From Brasilonema sp. UFV-L1 (GTDB lineage Bacteria > Cyanobacteriota > Cyanobacteriia > Cyanobacteriales > Nostocaceae), in NCBI RefSeq assembly GCF_012912105.1, contig NZ_QMEA01000021.1, forward strand, positions 1 through 64,000: a DNA stretch of 64,000 nucleotides. The letters run 5' to 3'. Positions within the stretch are counted from its first letter, which is position 1, and each line of letters begins with the position of its first letter. The notes under the pieces are model-generated. The model had not been told where the DNA came from, made no database searches, and saw only the letters and a program-made list of their open reading frames with translations. Of this stretch, positions 15,949-25,195 are shown piece after piece. The position numbers and the translations under genes were made by a program.

Positions 15949-17085
15949 TCATCGGACTGTTTGATACAAAGTATCTCGTTGTTGGTAAGGACGTCCTAGC
16001 TTGGTAATCGCAGCTTGCAAGGTTTCAACTTCCATATTTGTACCACCTTGAGCACCTGCCATTGTCGTAATATGTTCTTCCATTAATGTACCACCAATAT
16101 CGTTGCAACCCCACAACAGAGCTTCTGTTGCACCCGCTAAACCAAGTTTTACCCAACTTGGTTGATGATTAGGAATCCAGTTGCCCAAAAAAATTCGTGC
16201 GACAGCAGTTAGTAGCAGTGCATCTGCCAAAATAGGTTGCTCGTGTCTGACACGACGACGTAGAGGTAATGGTGCTTCTTTGCCAACAAAGGGTAATAAA
16301 ATAAACTCTGTTATGCGAGCAGGGTAGTTTTGATCAATGGCTCTTTGTTGGAGCGATCGCAATTTTTCCAAATGTCTAATTTGTTGTTCTGGCGTCTCAA
16401 TATGCCCTGATAGCATAGTGCTCGTGGTATGCAAACCTAGGCTATGAGCTGTACTCACAATTTCCAACCATGTTGCTGTATTAATTTTTTCTGGACAAAG
16501 AATGCGCCGCACTTTATCATCTAACACTTCAGCGGCTGTTCCTGGCATCGAATCAACACCAGCAGACTGCAAAGCCACAATCACATCGGCATATTTGAGT
16601 CCATCTTCTCTTGCAATGAATTGCACTTCTTGGGGAGAAAAAGCATGTAGATGTAGGTGGGGAAACTCTTGCTTAATCTTTTCCACAAGCTTGAGGTAGT
16701 AAAGCAAAGATTTTCCGTGTACCTTTGCTTGTGGATTTAAGCCTCCCTGGATACAAATTTCTGTTGCGCCCCGTTGTACCCCATCTATCGCTTTTTCTAA
16801 AATATGTGTCCAATCTAACCAGTAAGCACCAACCTCTTTTTCGTCTCGCCGGAAAGCACAAAAACTACAGTGTTGCTCGCAGATGTTGGTAAAGTTAATA
16901 TTGCGGTTAATAACGTAGGTAACTGTGTCCCCAGCTTGCTGTTGACGCAGTTTATCGGCTGTCGCGTGAATAGCATCAATTGCACTTTGGTCAATTTGTT
17001 TTAATAAAATGACTCCCTCTTCAGGCAATAAATCATACCCACTCAAGGCACGAGCAAGAATAGCATCAACAGTTATAGTAACCAC
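15949..17085 (-). CDS. cofH: CofH subunit of FO (deazaflavin) synthase, radical SAM
   Basis: CofH, with CofG, joins a tyrosine-derived unit to the ribityl-uracil precursor to make 7,8-didemethyl-8-hydroxy-5-deazariboflavin (FO), used in cyanobacteria mainly as a photolyase antenna. The 378-residue protein has the radical-SAM cluster motif CxxxCxxC at C69, C73 and C76 ([12 protein letters not shown]), CIQGGLNP, and the C-terminal [17 protein letters not shown] start at 17085. cofG is not adjacent. The photolyase in this window is of an iron-sulfur type not known to need FO, so the consumer is probably elsewhere. Confidence 0.93.
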   Translation of the reverse strand: MVTITVDAILARALSGYDLLPEEGVILLKQIDQSAIDAIHATADKLRQQQAGDTVTYVINRNINFTNICEQHCSFCAFRRDEKEVGAYWLDWTHILEKAIDGVQRGATEICIQGGLNPQAKVHGKSLLYYLKLVEKIKQEFPHLHLHAFSPQEVQFIAREDGLKYADVIVALQSAGVDSMPGTAAEVLDDKVRRILCPEKINTATWLEIVSTAHSLGLHTTSTMLSGHIETPEQQIRHLEKLRSLQQRAIDQNYPARITEFILLPFVGKEAPLPLRRRVRHEQPILADALLLTAVARIFLGNWIPNHQPSWVKLGLAGATEALLWGCNDIGGTLMEEHITTMAGAQGGTNMEVETLQAAITKLGRPYQQRDTLYQTVR

Positions 17086-17198
17086 AGTTTATCAAAAGCA
17101 AACCACACTTCTTATTTTTACAAATTTTTTTCTATAGATAGAAGGGAACAAATAGTGATGAATTATGGGTTATAAGTTATAAGTGTAAATCATAGTTT

Positions 17199-19025
17199 AT
17201 GAATTTCATACTTAAAACTCAAAACTCAAAACCTTGCCTTCGAGTGAACACAAGGGTCAAAACTTTATTATTGCTTACGATTTGGCTAGTGATTGGCGTC
17301 GGCTTGCGCTTCACTAACTTGACAGCTAAACCTCCTTGGACTGACGAGTTTTCGACTCTAGTGTTTAGCCTCGGCAATAGTTTTTTGCCAGTACCGTTAG
17401 ATCAGCCTATTTCTGTCGATGTTTTATTACAACCACTACAACCATTACCGACAGCCGGCATACAAGACGTATGGCAACACTTATCAACCGAAAGTAATCA
17501 TCCGCCGCTTTATTTTATCCTCACTCATTGGTGGATGCGGCTGTTTCCTACAGATGAGGGTTTAGTGTCGTTGTGGGGAGCGCGATCGCTCGCGGCTCTT
17601 TTCGGTGCAGCATCTATTCTGGCTGTTTATGCTTTAAGTCAGTTAGCATTTCGCTCCCGTCTTGTCAGCCATTTAGCCGCTGCAATCATGGCGACTTCAC
17701 CCTACGGCATTTTTTTAGCACAAGAAGCCCGTCATTACACTTTGGCAATTTTGTGGGTGATTGCTTCTGTTGCCTGCTTAGTCATTGCCAGTCGCCACAT
17801 TCAAAATCAGACTCAAATACCTATCAAGATAGCACTCTCGTGGGTAGGAATTAATGCTCTTGGTATAGCGACTCATTACTTTTTCACTCTCACCCTCTGC
17901 TGTGAAGCGTTGGTTTTGCTCTTTCTTGCTTGGCGACAGTGGACAAAGAAGACGAGGGAAAGAGGCAAAGAGGGAAGGAGAGAGGGAGGGAAGGACATTT
18001 TCTCACACTCTCTCACTCTTTCACTCCCTTACTCTCTCACTCACCCCATCAACCCCTGGTTCCGCATCTACGCTGTTGCGGTAGGTACATTTATAGCAGG
18101 TTTAGTTTGGGTGCCAGTGTTTTTACAGAATAGTTATGGCGGTAAGTTGACAGAATGGATTCAAGGTCCACGTACTGGAATGGCTTGGATTAACCCAATT
18201 TTTCAAGCGTTGGCAGCATGGATTACGATGATTTCTTTGCTACCAGTCGAAGCATCACAGTTAGCAGTTGTGATTGTTTCTGGACTATTGATGCTGATTT
18301 TTTTCATTTGGGCAGTACCAATTTTGTTACGTGGAATTAAAGTTCATTTTAAACAACCAGAAAACCGTTTGATGGTTCAAGTGTTTACTGGTTTAATTAC
18401 AGGAGCTATAGCTTTATTTTTTCTTTTTACTTACTTTTTTGGTATTGATCTCACACGAGGTGCTCGTTACAACTTTGTTTATTTTCCTGCTGTGATAGTG
18501 TTACTTGGAGCAAGTCTGGCTGTTTGTTGGCGTACTCCGATTTTGGAAAAGGTGAGATGGGGAATAAATGGCAAAAAAGCTGTGATCATTATTTGGTTGA
18601 TGACATTGATGAGTGCGATCACAGTTGTTTGCAATTTGGGTTATCAAAAGTACTACCGTCCAGATTTGTTTGTGCAACTTGTTGAGCAAACATCCGATGT
18701 CCCTGTACTTATTACTACAACTCAGAAAACTCATGTACAGATTGGGGAAATGATGGGGATAGCAAGGGAATATAAAATAAAAAATTCAATACAAAATTCC
18801 AAATCCACATCACCGCTATTTTTGCTTGCTCATCAGGACGAAGATCCTAAAACTTCCACCTTTGCCCTCCAAAGTACATTAAAGACACTACCACGTCCTT
18901 TTGACTTATGGTTAGTAAATTTTTATGCTCCTCAACCGGAGGAAGTCAAAAACTGTGTTGCTGAAACTCAATCTTTAAGTGCGGTAAACGGCTATGAATA
19001 CAAACTGTACCATTGTGGTGATTAG
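17199..19025 (+). CDS. GT-C (family 39-like) membrane glycosyltransferase
   Basis: The 608-residue polytopic protein resembles ArnT/PMT-type transferases, which use polyprenyl-phosphate sugars to modify envelope glycans or proteins. An Asp-Glu pair (WTDE, residues 48-50) lies in the first outer loop and about ten membrane helices follow; EARHYTL near 177 is typical. Residues about 250-284 are a low-complexity Arg/Lys/Gly then Ser/Leu/Thr insert encoded by a purine-rich then CTCAC-rich tract (about 17946-18051). A second repeat-like insert lies at 18773-18806. The first 15 codons also derive from an AAAACTC repeat, so GTG 17244 could be the real start. Confidence 0.82.
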   Translation: MNFILKTQNSKPCLRVNTRVKTLLLLTIWLVIGVGLRFTNLTAKPPWTDEFSTLVFSLGNSFLPVPLDQPISVDVLLQPLQPLPTAGIQDVWQHLSTESNHPPLYFILTHWWMRLFPTDEGLVSLWGARSLAALFGAASILAVYALSQLAFRSRLVSHLAAAIMATSPYGIFLAQEARHYTLAILWVIASVACLVIASRHIQNQTQIPIKIALSWVGINALGIATHYFFTLTLCCEALVLLFLAWRQWTKKTRERGKEGRREGGKDIFSHSLTLSLPYSLTHPINPWFRIYAVAVGTFIAGLVWVPVFLQNSYGGKLTEWIQGPRTGMAWINPIFQALAAWITMISLLPVEASQLAVVIVSGLLMLIFFIWAVPILLRGIKVHFKQPENRLMVQVFTGLITGAIALFFLFTYFFGIDLTRGARYNFVYFPAVIVLLGASLAVCWRTPILEKVRWGINGKKAVIIIWLMTLMSAITVVCNLGYQKYYRPDLFVQLVEQTSDVPVLITTTQKTHVQIGEMMGIAREYKIKNSIQNSKSTSPLFLLAHQDEDPKTSTFALQSTLKTLPRPFDLWLVNFYAPQPEEVKNCVAETQSLSAVNGYEYKLYHCGD

Positions 19026-19646
19026 TCACCGTGCTAATGGACTTTTGTTTTCTGCTGCTGAACTGATAGTTTGCTCAATTCTGTTCAACCTTGTTTGAGG
19101 ACGTTTAGCACTGTCAATCCAAAAGAGGATGTTCTTTTTGGATGAGTTACTAAACGTCTCAAAATACTTATTGGCAGTTTCGTTTGCTTCCAATGCTTGC
19201 TTTAAGTCTGTCGGGATGATTAACGCTTCGATTTTATCTAACGTAGTCCATGAACCATTTTGTTTTGCAACTTCAATCTTGTTAAAACCAGCCTCAGTCA
19301 TCAAATTTTGTTCGATGAGTTCTTGAATATATTGCTTATTTAATTTTGACCATACACTTTTTGGTTTTCGGGGTGTAAATATTTGCATGTAACGTTCTTT
19401 GTCTATGGATTTCACTTTACTATCAATCCAACCAAAACATAAGGCTTCTTTGACAGCTTCGCTATACTGAACGCTTGGCTTACCACTTTTAAGTTTGTAG
19501 TAGATCAACCACACACCAACACAAGTGCGATGATTTTTCTCCAACCATTCCCGCCATTTTTTGCGATCTTCGGCGTAAACGGTTTCTAGTTGCTTATCAA
19601 ATTGCGACAAAACTCCGAACTTCTCTGAGTTTAGATCATCTATCAT
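19026..19646 (-). CDS. YdeI/OmpD-associated family protein
   Basis: The 206-residue protein matches the YdeI family: an N-terminal WREWLEKNHRTCVGVWLIYYK block, YSEAVKEALCFGWIDSKV, RKPKSVWSKLNKQYI, then a C-terminal KKNILFWIDSAKRPQTRLNRI domain. Members have been linked to polymyxin or bacteriocin tolerance, but biochemical function is unknown. ATG 19646. It converges on the glycosyltransferase gene with essentially no gap. Confidence 0.85.
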   Translation of the reverse strand: MIDDLNSEKFGVLSQFDKQLETVYAEDRKKWREWLEKNHRTCVGVWLIYYKLKSGKPSVQYSEAVKEALCFGWIDSKVKSIDKERYMQIFTPRKPKSVWSKLNKQYIQELIEQNLMTEAGFNKIEVAKQNGSWTTLDKIEALIIPTDLKQALEANETANKYFETFSNSSKKNILFWIDSAKRPQTRLNRIEQTISSAAENKSPLAR

Positions 19647-19747
19647 AATCCGCTCTCACATTACTTTGACAGCAAACAAACTTAATGCGAAAGGTGAACA
19701 AACAACTCATCGACTAGCGTCTGCACGGATAGCCTAAGCCGCCTAAC

Positions 19748-20353
19748 TCACTTATCAAAATTTTCCTGAACACTCACTGATGACAAACCAGCGATCGCCC
19801 GTAAATTTTGACTACGAATCAACTCAGTGAAGTCTAATCCAGAACGCCCTTCAATTTTTGCCACCGCCTCAACAGCAGATAATAAGTGCTGTGCAGCTTC
19901 AGCTTCTGAGTAACCCCGTCGTTGTGCGACACGAATAGCGGCTTGATCAGCGTTTAATTCTGTTTCTTGGGATCGGTTAGTCCGCCAAATACGAAGTGCA
20001 GCCAGCGTAGTTAATCCACCAGCTACAGCTATGCCTACGACATCTGCTTGAGCTGATTCTACAAAAGCGCCTAAAAGACCTGCAACTGCCACACCCTGAT
20101 AAATGTCAGGTTTAAACCACTTAACTCCTGTCAACCAACTAACAGTCCGTAGTAGTAACATATCGCGCTGTGGTTTCGTTAGGCGACGCCATAAATCGAA
20201 ATTTATAGAGATAGGTCGTTCTCTATCCCAAGGAAATGGAAAGGAAGCGTCAATGACTTTTGCCTGTTCCGGCTTGAGAACGATTTTTGTCATCATTCTA
20301 CCAGAGGCAGGCATCACATCTAGCAAACGGCGAATTTCAACGTTTGATTCCAT
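19748..20353 (-). CDS. DUF3318 cyanobacterial conserved protein
   Basis: The 201-residue protein is recognised as the cyanobacterium-restricted DUF3318 family from its N-terminal half: IRRLLDVMPASGRMMTK, then PFPWDRERPISINFDLWRR and LLLRTVSWLTGVKWFKPD. A hydrophobic stretch (about 87-118) is probably membrane-associated, followed by a helical tail with AQRRGYSEAEAAQHLL. The pattern faintly recalls membrane-protease proteins, but no HExxH was seen. Function unknown. Confidence 0.85.
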   Translation of the reverse strand: MESNVEIRRLLDVMPASGRMMTKIVLKPEQAKVIDASFPFPWDRERPISINFDLWRRLTKPQRDMLLLRTVSWLTGVKWFKPDIYQGVAVAGLLGAFVESAQADVVGIAVAGGLTTLAALRIWRTNRSQETELNADQAAIRVAQRRGYSEAEAAQHLLSAVEAVAKIEGRSGLDFTELIRSQNLRAIAGLSSVSVQENFDK

Positions 20354-20600
20354 GTTAGCGTTCAGCTTTCAGAAACCTTTTCATATGTGCTTATGCTAAG
20401 AATACCTGGTTTACAGGCTTTTAACCAATTCCGCGAAATTCAAAAATCTTAGTGCGGTGGGCGAGGTTGCCGATGAAACAACGAAATCATCCGATGTTCT
20501 GACCATAAGCGCCTGTAGAGGCGGTCTGCAATCAGGCGGAGTATAAAACCACACCTGATTGATTCTGATTTCTGTATTCTGGTTTATGGGTTATGAGTGA

Positions 20601-21317
20601 CTATGCTGACTGATTCGCTGGTGTGATCAGCAGACGACCAATATTTACGTTGCTGGGTTGCTCTAGCAGGAATCGAATTGCTCTGGCGATGTCCTCTGCA
20701 ACAAGCGGTTGTTCTATGGCAACCATTTGCTTTTCCTCTTCGCTCCAGTTTTGGTAAAGGTTCGTCGCTACCTTACCCGGTTCAATACAGCCAACACCAA
20801 CCCCAGAACCCGCCAATTCTAACCGGAGGCAATCGGTAAACGATTCTATAGCATGTTTGGTACCACAGTAAGCTGCCATTGTGGGGTAGTTCGTCATCCC
20901 TGAAATGCTAGACAGGTTGACAATAAATCCATTGCCATGTTGTTTGAAGTGCCTTGCAAATACGTAAGCCATGCGAAAAGCCGCTTCAACGTTGATGCGT
21001 ACCATCTGGCAAAGTGCTTCAATATCAACGGTTTCTACTAAACCAACGACCATCACCCCAGCATTATTAACCAGTGCATCGGCTCGACCAAACGAGCTAA
21101 CTGCGTGCTCTAACAACCGTTTGGGTAAGTCTGGATCCGTCACCTCACCAGCAACAAACGTAGCATGGGTAAGACTGGTAGCCAGCTTGCTGAGTTTGTC
21201 CTCACTCCTAGCGGTAAGGACGAGATTCATTCCAGCAGCATCCAATTCGCGAGCAGTCGCTTCACCGATACCGCTGCTTGCTCCGGTAATGATTGCAGTT
21301 TTGCCCTTTAATTCCAT
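20601..21317 (-). CDS. short-chain dehydrogenase/reductase
   Basis: The 238-residue NAD(P)-dependent oxidoreductase has the cofactor loop TGASSGIG, NNAGV, a catalytic Ser in NLSSIS, and YCGTK as the YxxxK pair. After the active site, IEPGKVATNL is the usual PG motif. It is most like the YdfG-type classical SDRs. ATG 21317; it diverges from an HxlR regulator 110 bp away, a common arrangement in which HxlR proteins control a neighbouring oxidoreductase. Substrate unknown. Confidence 0.92.
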   Translation of the reverse strand: MELKGKTAIITGASSGIGEATARELDAAGMNLVLTARSEDKLSKLATSLTHATFVAGEVTDPDLPKRLLEHAVSSFGRADALVNNAGVMVVGLVETVDIEALCQMVRINVEAAFRMAYVFARHFKQHGNGFIVNLSSISGMTNYPTMAAYCGTKHAIESFTDCLRLELAGSGVGVGCIEPGKVATNLYQNWSEEEKQMVAIEQPLVAEDIARAIRFLLEQPSNVNIGRLLITPANQSA

Positions 21318-21427
21318 GATAAAAATTTCCTAAATTTAGGTTGACAACCGTGTTTTTTGCAAATCTATCTTGGTAAGAGATACCACAGGCAATCAATAGT
21401 TACCAAATAGATACTAATGAAGTTGTT

Positions 21428-22150
21428 ATGAGAGCATCACAGTTGGCAACAGAATATAACTGTCCTGTTGAGGTTACCCTTGAGGTGATTGGTGGCAAAT
21501 GGAAGTGTGTCATCTTGTGGTGGCTAAGACGAGATGCAAAGCGGTTTAGCGAATTGAGACTTTTGATTCCTGGAATGACTCAGAAGGTTTTGACTCAAAA
21601 GTTACGTGAACTGGAACGAGATGGGCTAATTCGTCGAGAAACTTATCGAGAGACACCGCCTCGGGTTGAATACTCGCTAACGCCATACGGTGAGACAGTT
21701 CGACCAATCACAGAATTGATGTGTGACTGGGGTAAGTCTCATAGACCAGAGTACAACTTTGGCTATCTTCGGCTGAAAGGCTTACAAATATTGGTGGTGG
21801 CGGCTGAGGCTGATGTACGCAATCGCCTACGCACAGTGCTTGAAAAACGTAATGCCCAAGTCATTACAGTTGCCTCACCTCATGCAGCACTCGAAGTGTT
21901 GCTTCAACAGCCACCACAAGCGCTAGTCGTTGATATGGGAGCATCGAGTGAAGACAGTTACGCTCTCATGCGTCAAGTTAGAAATCTTTCCGTGGAGCAA
22001 GGCGGACAAATTCCAGCGATCGCACTAACTGATCATAATTTAGATCGCTCGCAACTTATTAGAAAGGGGTTTGAGGTTCATTTAGTCGAACCGTTCGATC
22101 CCGTGGAATTGGTTGCCACCCTCGCTAGCCTCACTAGTTACTCCCAATGA
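21428..22150 (+). CDS. HxlR regulator fused to a degenerate receiver domain
   Basis: Residues 1-105 form an HxlR/DUF24 winged helix with the conserved Cys12 (YNCPVEVTLEVIGGKWK), the residue used for redox sensing in HypR-like members. Residues 118-238 form a response-regulator receiver fold (ILVVAAEADVRNRL, ALVVDMG, IPAIALTDH, LVEPFDP). The acidic pair that should bind magnesium is A125-A126, and the invariant Lys is E221; D169 and T201 remain. Phosphorylation is therefore unlikely and the domain may be a protein-interaction or dimerisation module. It probably regulates the divergent SDR gene. Confidence 0.88.
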   Translation: MRASQLATEYNCPVEVTLEVIGGKWKCVILWWLRRDAKRFSELRLLIPGMTQKVLTQKLRELERDGLIRRETYRETPPRVEYSLTPYGETVRPITELMCDWGKSHRPEYNFGYLRLKGLQILVVAAEADVRNRLRTVLEKRNAQVITVASPHAALEVLLQQPPQALVVDMGASSEDSYALMRQVRNLSVEQGGQIPAIALTDHNLDRSQLIRKGFEVHLVEPFDPVELVATLASLTSYSQ

Positions 22151-22234
22151 TAGTGTGATTTTGCGACGATTTGTGCTGTTGAGAATTCTTGCTAAGCCTT
22201 AAGAACAAGGCTTAGGAGAATCTGAAACAAGTAA

Positions 22235-22684
22235 TTAATCTACACTTGGAGGAGTATTTACCTCCAACCAGTAATCTACAAAAGCCTGAATTGTCTTTTG
22301 CAGTTCTTGAGCATCCATTGGCTTGATCAGATAGCCATTTGCGCCTTTCTGGTAGCAAAGTTCAATATCTTTTGGGTTAGATGATGTGGTAAAAACAACA
22401 ATCGGGATTTCTCTAAAGCTCTTATCTTGCTTCAGCCGTTCCAGGATGTCACGACCATCAATACCTGGCAAATTAAGATCAAGCAAAATAACAGAAGGTC
22501 TTGGTGCTAAGTCAGGATCTTGATAATTTCCCTCTTGATAGAGAAACTCTAAAACCTCATCCCCATTAGTACAGCGATATATAGGGTTCGGGACAGCCAT
22601 CCGCCGCATAAAGCGTTGCAGCATCCTAAAATCCTCATTGCTGTCCTCAACAACCAGCAGTGGTTCATTGAGTTTTGCAGTCAT
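22235..22684 (-). CDS. rcpA: Rcp1-like response regulator of phytochrome
   Basis: The 149-residue stand-alone receiver lies 39 bp downstream of the phytochrome kinase gene and is almost certainly its phosphotransfer partner. The acidic pair E13-D14 (VVEDSNED), phospho-acceptor D69 (LLDLNLPGIDG), FTTSS and the Lys of LIKPMD are intact. The long YQEGNYQDPDLAPRP loop is typical of the Rcp1 family. ATG 22684 is preferred over GTG one codon upstream. There is no output domain, so signalling must pass to other proteins. Confidence 0.93.
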   Translation of the reverse strand: MTAKLNEPLLVVEDSNEDFRMLQRFMRRMAVPNPIYRCTNGDEVLEFLYQEGNYQDPDLAPRPSVILLDLNLPGIDGRDILERLKQDKSFREIPIVVFTTSSNPKDIELCYQKGANGYLIKPMDAQELQKTIQAFVDYWLEVNTPPSVD

Positions 22685-22723
22685 CACTTCAAAAATCGTA
22701 TTAAAAATAAATATTTTGTTATG

Positions 22724-25018
22724 TTATTTTACATCATTAGATAGCGTAAAATAGAAGACTGAGCCAATACCTACAATCGATTCAACCCAAATATGACCAC
22801 CGTGGCGCTCAACAATCTTCTTAGAAATGGCTAATCCAGCACCTGTACCCCCACCGTACTTTTCTTGAGAGTGGAGCCGCTTAAAGAGCTTGAAGATATT
22901 TTGGTGGTGGTGTTCTGGAATACCAATGCCGTTATCCTGTACATAGAAGACAACAGGGACTAAGGTTTGCTGTTGATGTTGGAGCAACCTTTTTTCTAAC
23001 TGTTCATTGATATCCAAATAACCAATTTCAACCCATTTGTCTGGCTTATCATTGTATTTCAATGCATTAATAATTAAGTTACTAAAAACTTCGCTCACAA
23101 GAACTGGATCACATTCAATCGTTGGCAAAGGTTTGGAAATACGAATATCTAACTGAGCTGGTGAACGACTGGCACGTATAACATTAATCACTTGGTGGAG
23201 CAGTTCGTTGAAGTCAGTTGCTTGCAGGTTGAGTTGGGTTTGTCCCAGCAGGGAAAGTCTCAGGAGTGAGTTAATCAGAGTTTCCATGCGTATGGATAAG
23301 GATACCACGGTCTGTAGGTACTCAACTCCATCCTCATCTAGTAGTGGAGCGTAATCTTCCAGCAAAACATTTGAGTAGTTGTAAATACCTCGCAAAGGTT
23401 CCTTTAAATCATGAGAAGCAGCGAAAGCGAAAGATGCGAGTTCGCGATTGCTGCGCTCTAACTCTTGATTGATTTTGGCTAATTCATCTGCTTTAGAAAG
23501 TACAATGCCCACAATTGCATTCCGCAGGGCGATCGCACTGTCAAGTTCACATGACATCCACGCAAGCGAAGTCAACCGCACTGTTTCTTGCCACAGTTCA
23601 AAGGATGCTCGCGGACAAAGGGTCATGCTACCATCAGCATTAATCTGAATTGATTCATTTGGTTGACCTGCCCAGTTTATCGTTTGGATAACTTCAGGAC
23701 GAAACCACAGGATATAATAGCGCCGAACTTTAGAAATTCGCAACAGCAGCAAACCACTTGCAGTATCTTTGAACGCTATAGCCTCTGGGTAAAGCTTGGG
23801 CAGAGAATCTGTGGAAAAGAGATTGTCACTAATTTGAGTATCTACCCACTCTATAAGCGTGCGAACTTCCTCAATATTTGGTGTTGCAGCAACAAGTGTA
23901 ATGTCATTATCTAAACAAACTGCTGCTCCTTGAGCATTGACGACATCTAGTAAACGAGGCTTGGGGTTAACAAGTGCTTCTCTAAAGTTGTCTGCTTTAG
24001 ATATGGACTCTATAAAATCTGCTTGTAGCGATTGAAGCTTGATTTTATAGTCTAATTCAGACTGATTGACTTTGTGTTCTAATTCCAATGACACAATCTG
24101 TCCTAAAAACTCGCAAATTTTCCGCGTTTCATAAGGAATATACTTGGGTGTTAGATGATGGCACGCAATTAAACCCCAAAGTTTTTGTTCCTTAATGAGC
24201 GATATCACCAGGATGGCAGCTACACCCATGTTTTGATGATATTCAACACAGCAAGGGTGAGTACTCCTGAGTACGGACAAGCTTAAATCAATAGGTGTAG
24301 AATGCGTTTCAAGATTTTCAGCCGCAATCACTTCTACAGTAGGGGTATTCATATCGGGAATGAATCGAAGTAGACAGCGCTTATAAAGTTCCCTAGCTTG
24401 CTGGGGGATATCTGTAGCCGGATAATGTAGTCCTAGTAATGGTGATAAATCCGAACGTTTTACTTCGGCAACTACGGTACCTGCTCCTACATTATTGAAT
24501 TGATAGACCATCACCCTATCATAATCTGTGACTTTTTGTACTTCTGATACGACGAGATGCAAAAAATCACTCAGGTTTGATGTGTTCCTCATTTTGGCGA
24601 TCGCCTCTGTTGCCAAAGCATGGAAACTCAAAAAGCTGATTTGGTTGAGAGAATCAGTTGGTTCTAGCTCAAGAATCACAGTACTTCCTGTACGATGAGC
24701 AATGCCGTCAAAATATTGCTCACCTTTCAATGTCTGAATTGATAGCTTGAAAGAATTGACGTAACCTTCCTCCTGTTGAAAAAAGGACTCAATAGCTTTC
24801 ACTTGTTCTGCGTTCAGCAGAGTGCCCAGAGGTTGATCAAGTAGATGGTGTGGCTCTTTACCCAAAAATTCCTGAGTATTATTGCTGACCTGTAGAATTT
24901 TGAGCTGAGGACTAAGCGCCAGTAGCACACCATAAGATTGGATCGAGCTAGGTAGATGAATGAGTTCGTGGTGAATCAGGTTAGTAGCTTGGGTATGGGT
25001 AACATCTGATTGGCTCAT
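22724..25018 (-). CDS. cphA: cyanobacterial phytochrome histidine kinase (Cph1/CphA type)
   Basis: The 764-residue red/far-red photoreceptor has PAS (about 15-115), GAF (about 135-315) with YPATDIP (D203), PHY (about 325-500), HisKA with H536 (SHDLKEPLRG), and HATPase with NLIINALKYN, DNGIGIP and GTGAGLAI. The bilin-binding Cys aligning with Cph1 C259 is C256 in RSTHPCCVEY. The next residue, normally His (Cph1 H260), is Cys 257. The later H287 (ACHHLTPK) is kept. No N-terminal Cys is present, so the chromophore is probably phycocyanobilin. ATG 25018 is chosen over TTG 25039. Operon with the Rcp-like regulator. Confidence 0.95.
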   Translation of the reverse strand: MSQSDVTHTQATNLIHHELIHLPSSIQSYGVLLALSPQLKILQVSNNTQEFLGKEPHHLLDQPLGTLLNAEQVKAIESFFQQEEGYVNSFKLSIQTLKGEQYFDGIAHRTGSTVILELEPTDSLNQISFLSFHALATEAIAKMRNTSNLSDFLHLVVSEVQKVTDYDRVMVYQFNNVGAGTVVAEVKRSDLSPLLGLHYPATDIPQQARELYKRCLLRFIPDMNTPTVEVIAAENLETHSTPIDLSLSVLRSTHPCCVEYHQNMGVAAILVISLIKEQKLWGLIACHHLTPKYIPYETRKICEFLGQIVSLELEHKVNQSELDYKIKLQSLQADFIESISKADNFREALVNPKPRLLDVVNAQGAAVCLDNDITLVAATPNIEEVRTLIEWVDTQISDNLFSTDSLPKLYPEAIAFKDTASGLLLLRISKVRRYYILWFRPEVIQTINWAGQPNESIQINADGSMTLCPRASFELWQETVRLTSLAWMSCELDSAIALRNAIVGIVLSKADELAKINQELERSNRELASFAFAASHDLKEPLRGIYNYSNVLLEDYAPLLDEDGVEYLQTVVSLSIRMETLINSLLRLSLLGQTQLNLQATDFNELLHQVINVIRASRSPAQLDIRISKPLPTIECDPVLVSEVFSNLIINALKYNDKPDKWVEIGYLDINEQLEKRLLQHQQQTLVPVVFYVQDNGIGIPEHHHQNIFKLFKRLHSQEKYGGGTGAGLAISKKIVERHGGHIWVESIVGIGSVFYFTLSNDVK

Positions 25019-25140
25019 AGCTTGACTTACAAGAACCAAACTTATTTGCTTGACGATACCGTAAGTGAACTACTATATAGTACAGAATAGTACACAAGAG
25101 TCGTACACTTCCCGAGCTAGTTTCTTCGATTTAGATGATA

Positions 25141-25195
25141 TTCCAGCCTACGGCACGAAGCGCCCCTCCAGGGGCGCTGCGCTAACGCTAACAGT
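25141..25195. repeat. short dispersed repeat with GGGGCGCT core
   Basis: ACGAAGCGCCCCTCCAGGGGCGCTGC forms a hairpin (GCGCCCC-TCC-GGGGCGC with one extra base) followed by GCTAACGCTAAC. Related text occurs at about 37050-37082 and in the IS end near 1880. It separates the kinase gene from the phytochrome operon and overlaps the kinase stop. Confidence 0.55.

Noticed and set aside
17573-18133. Ser/Cys-rich and Arg/Gly-rich frames inside the glycosyltransferase gene
   Set aside because: Out-of-frame readings of the gene and its low-complexity insert.
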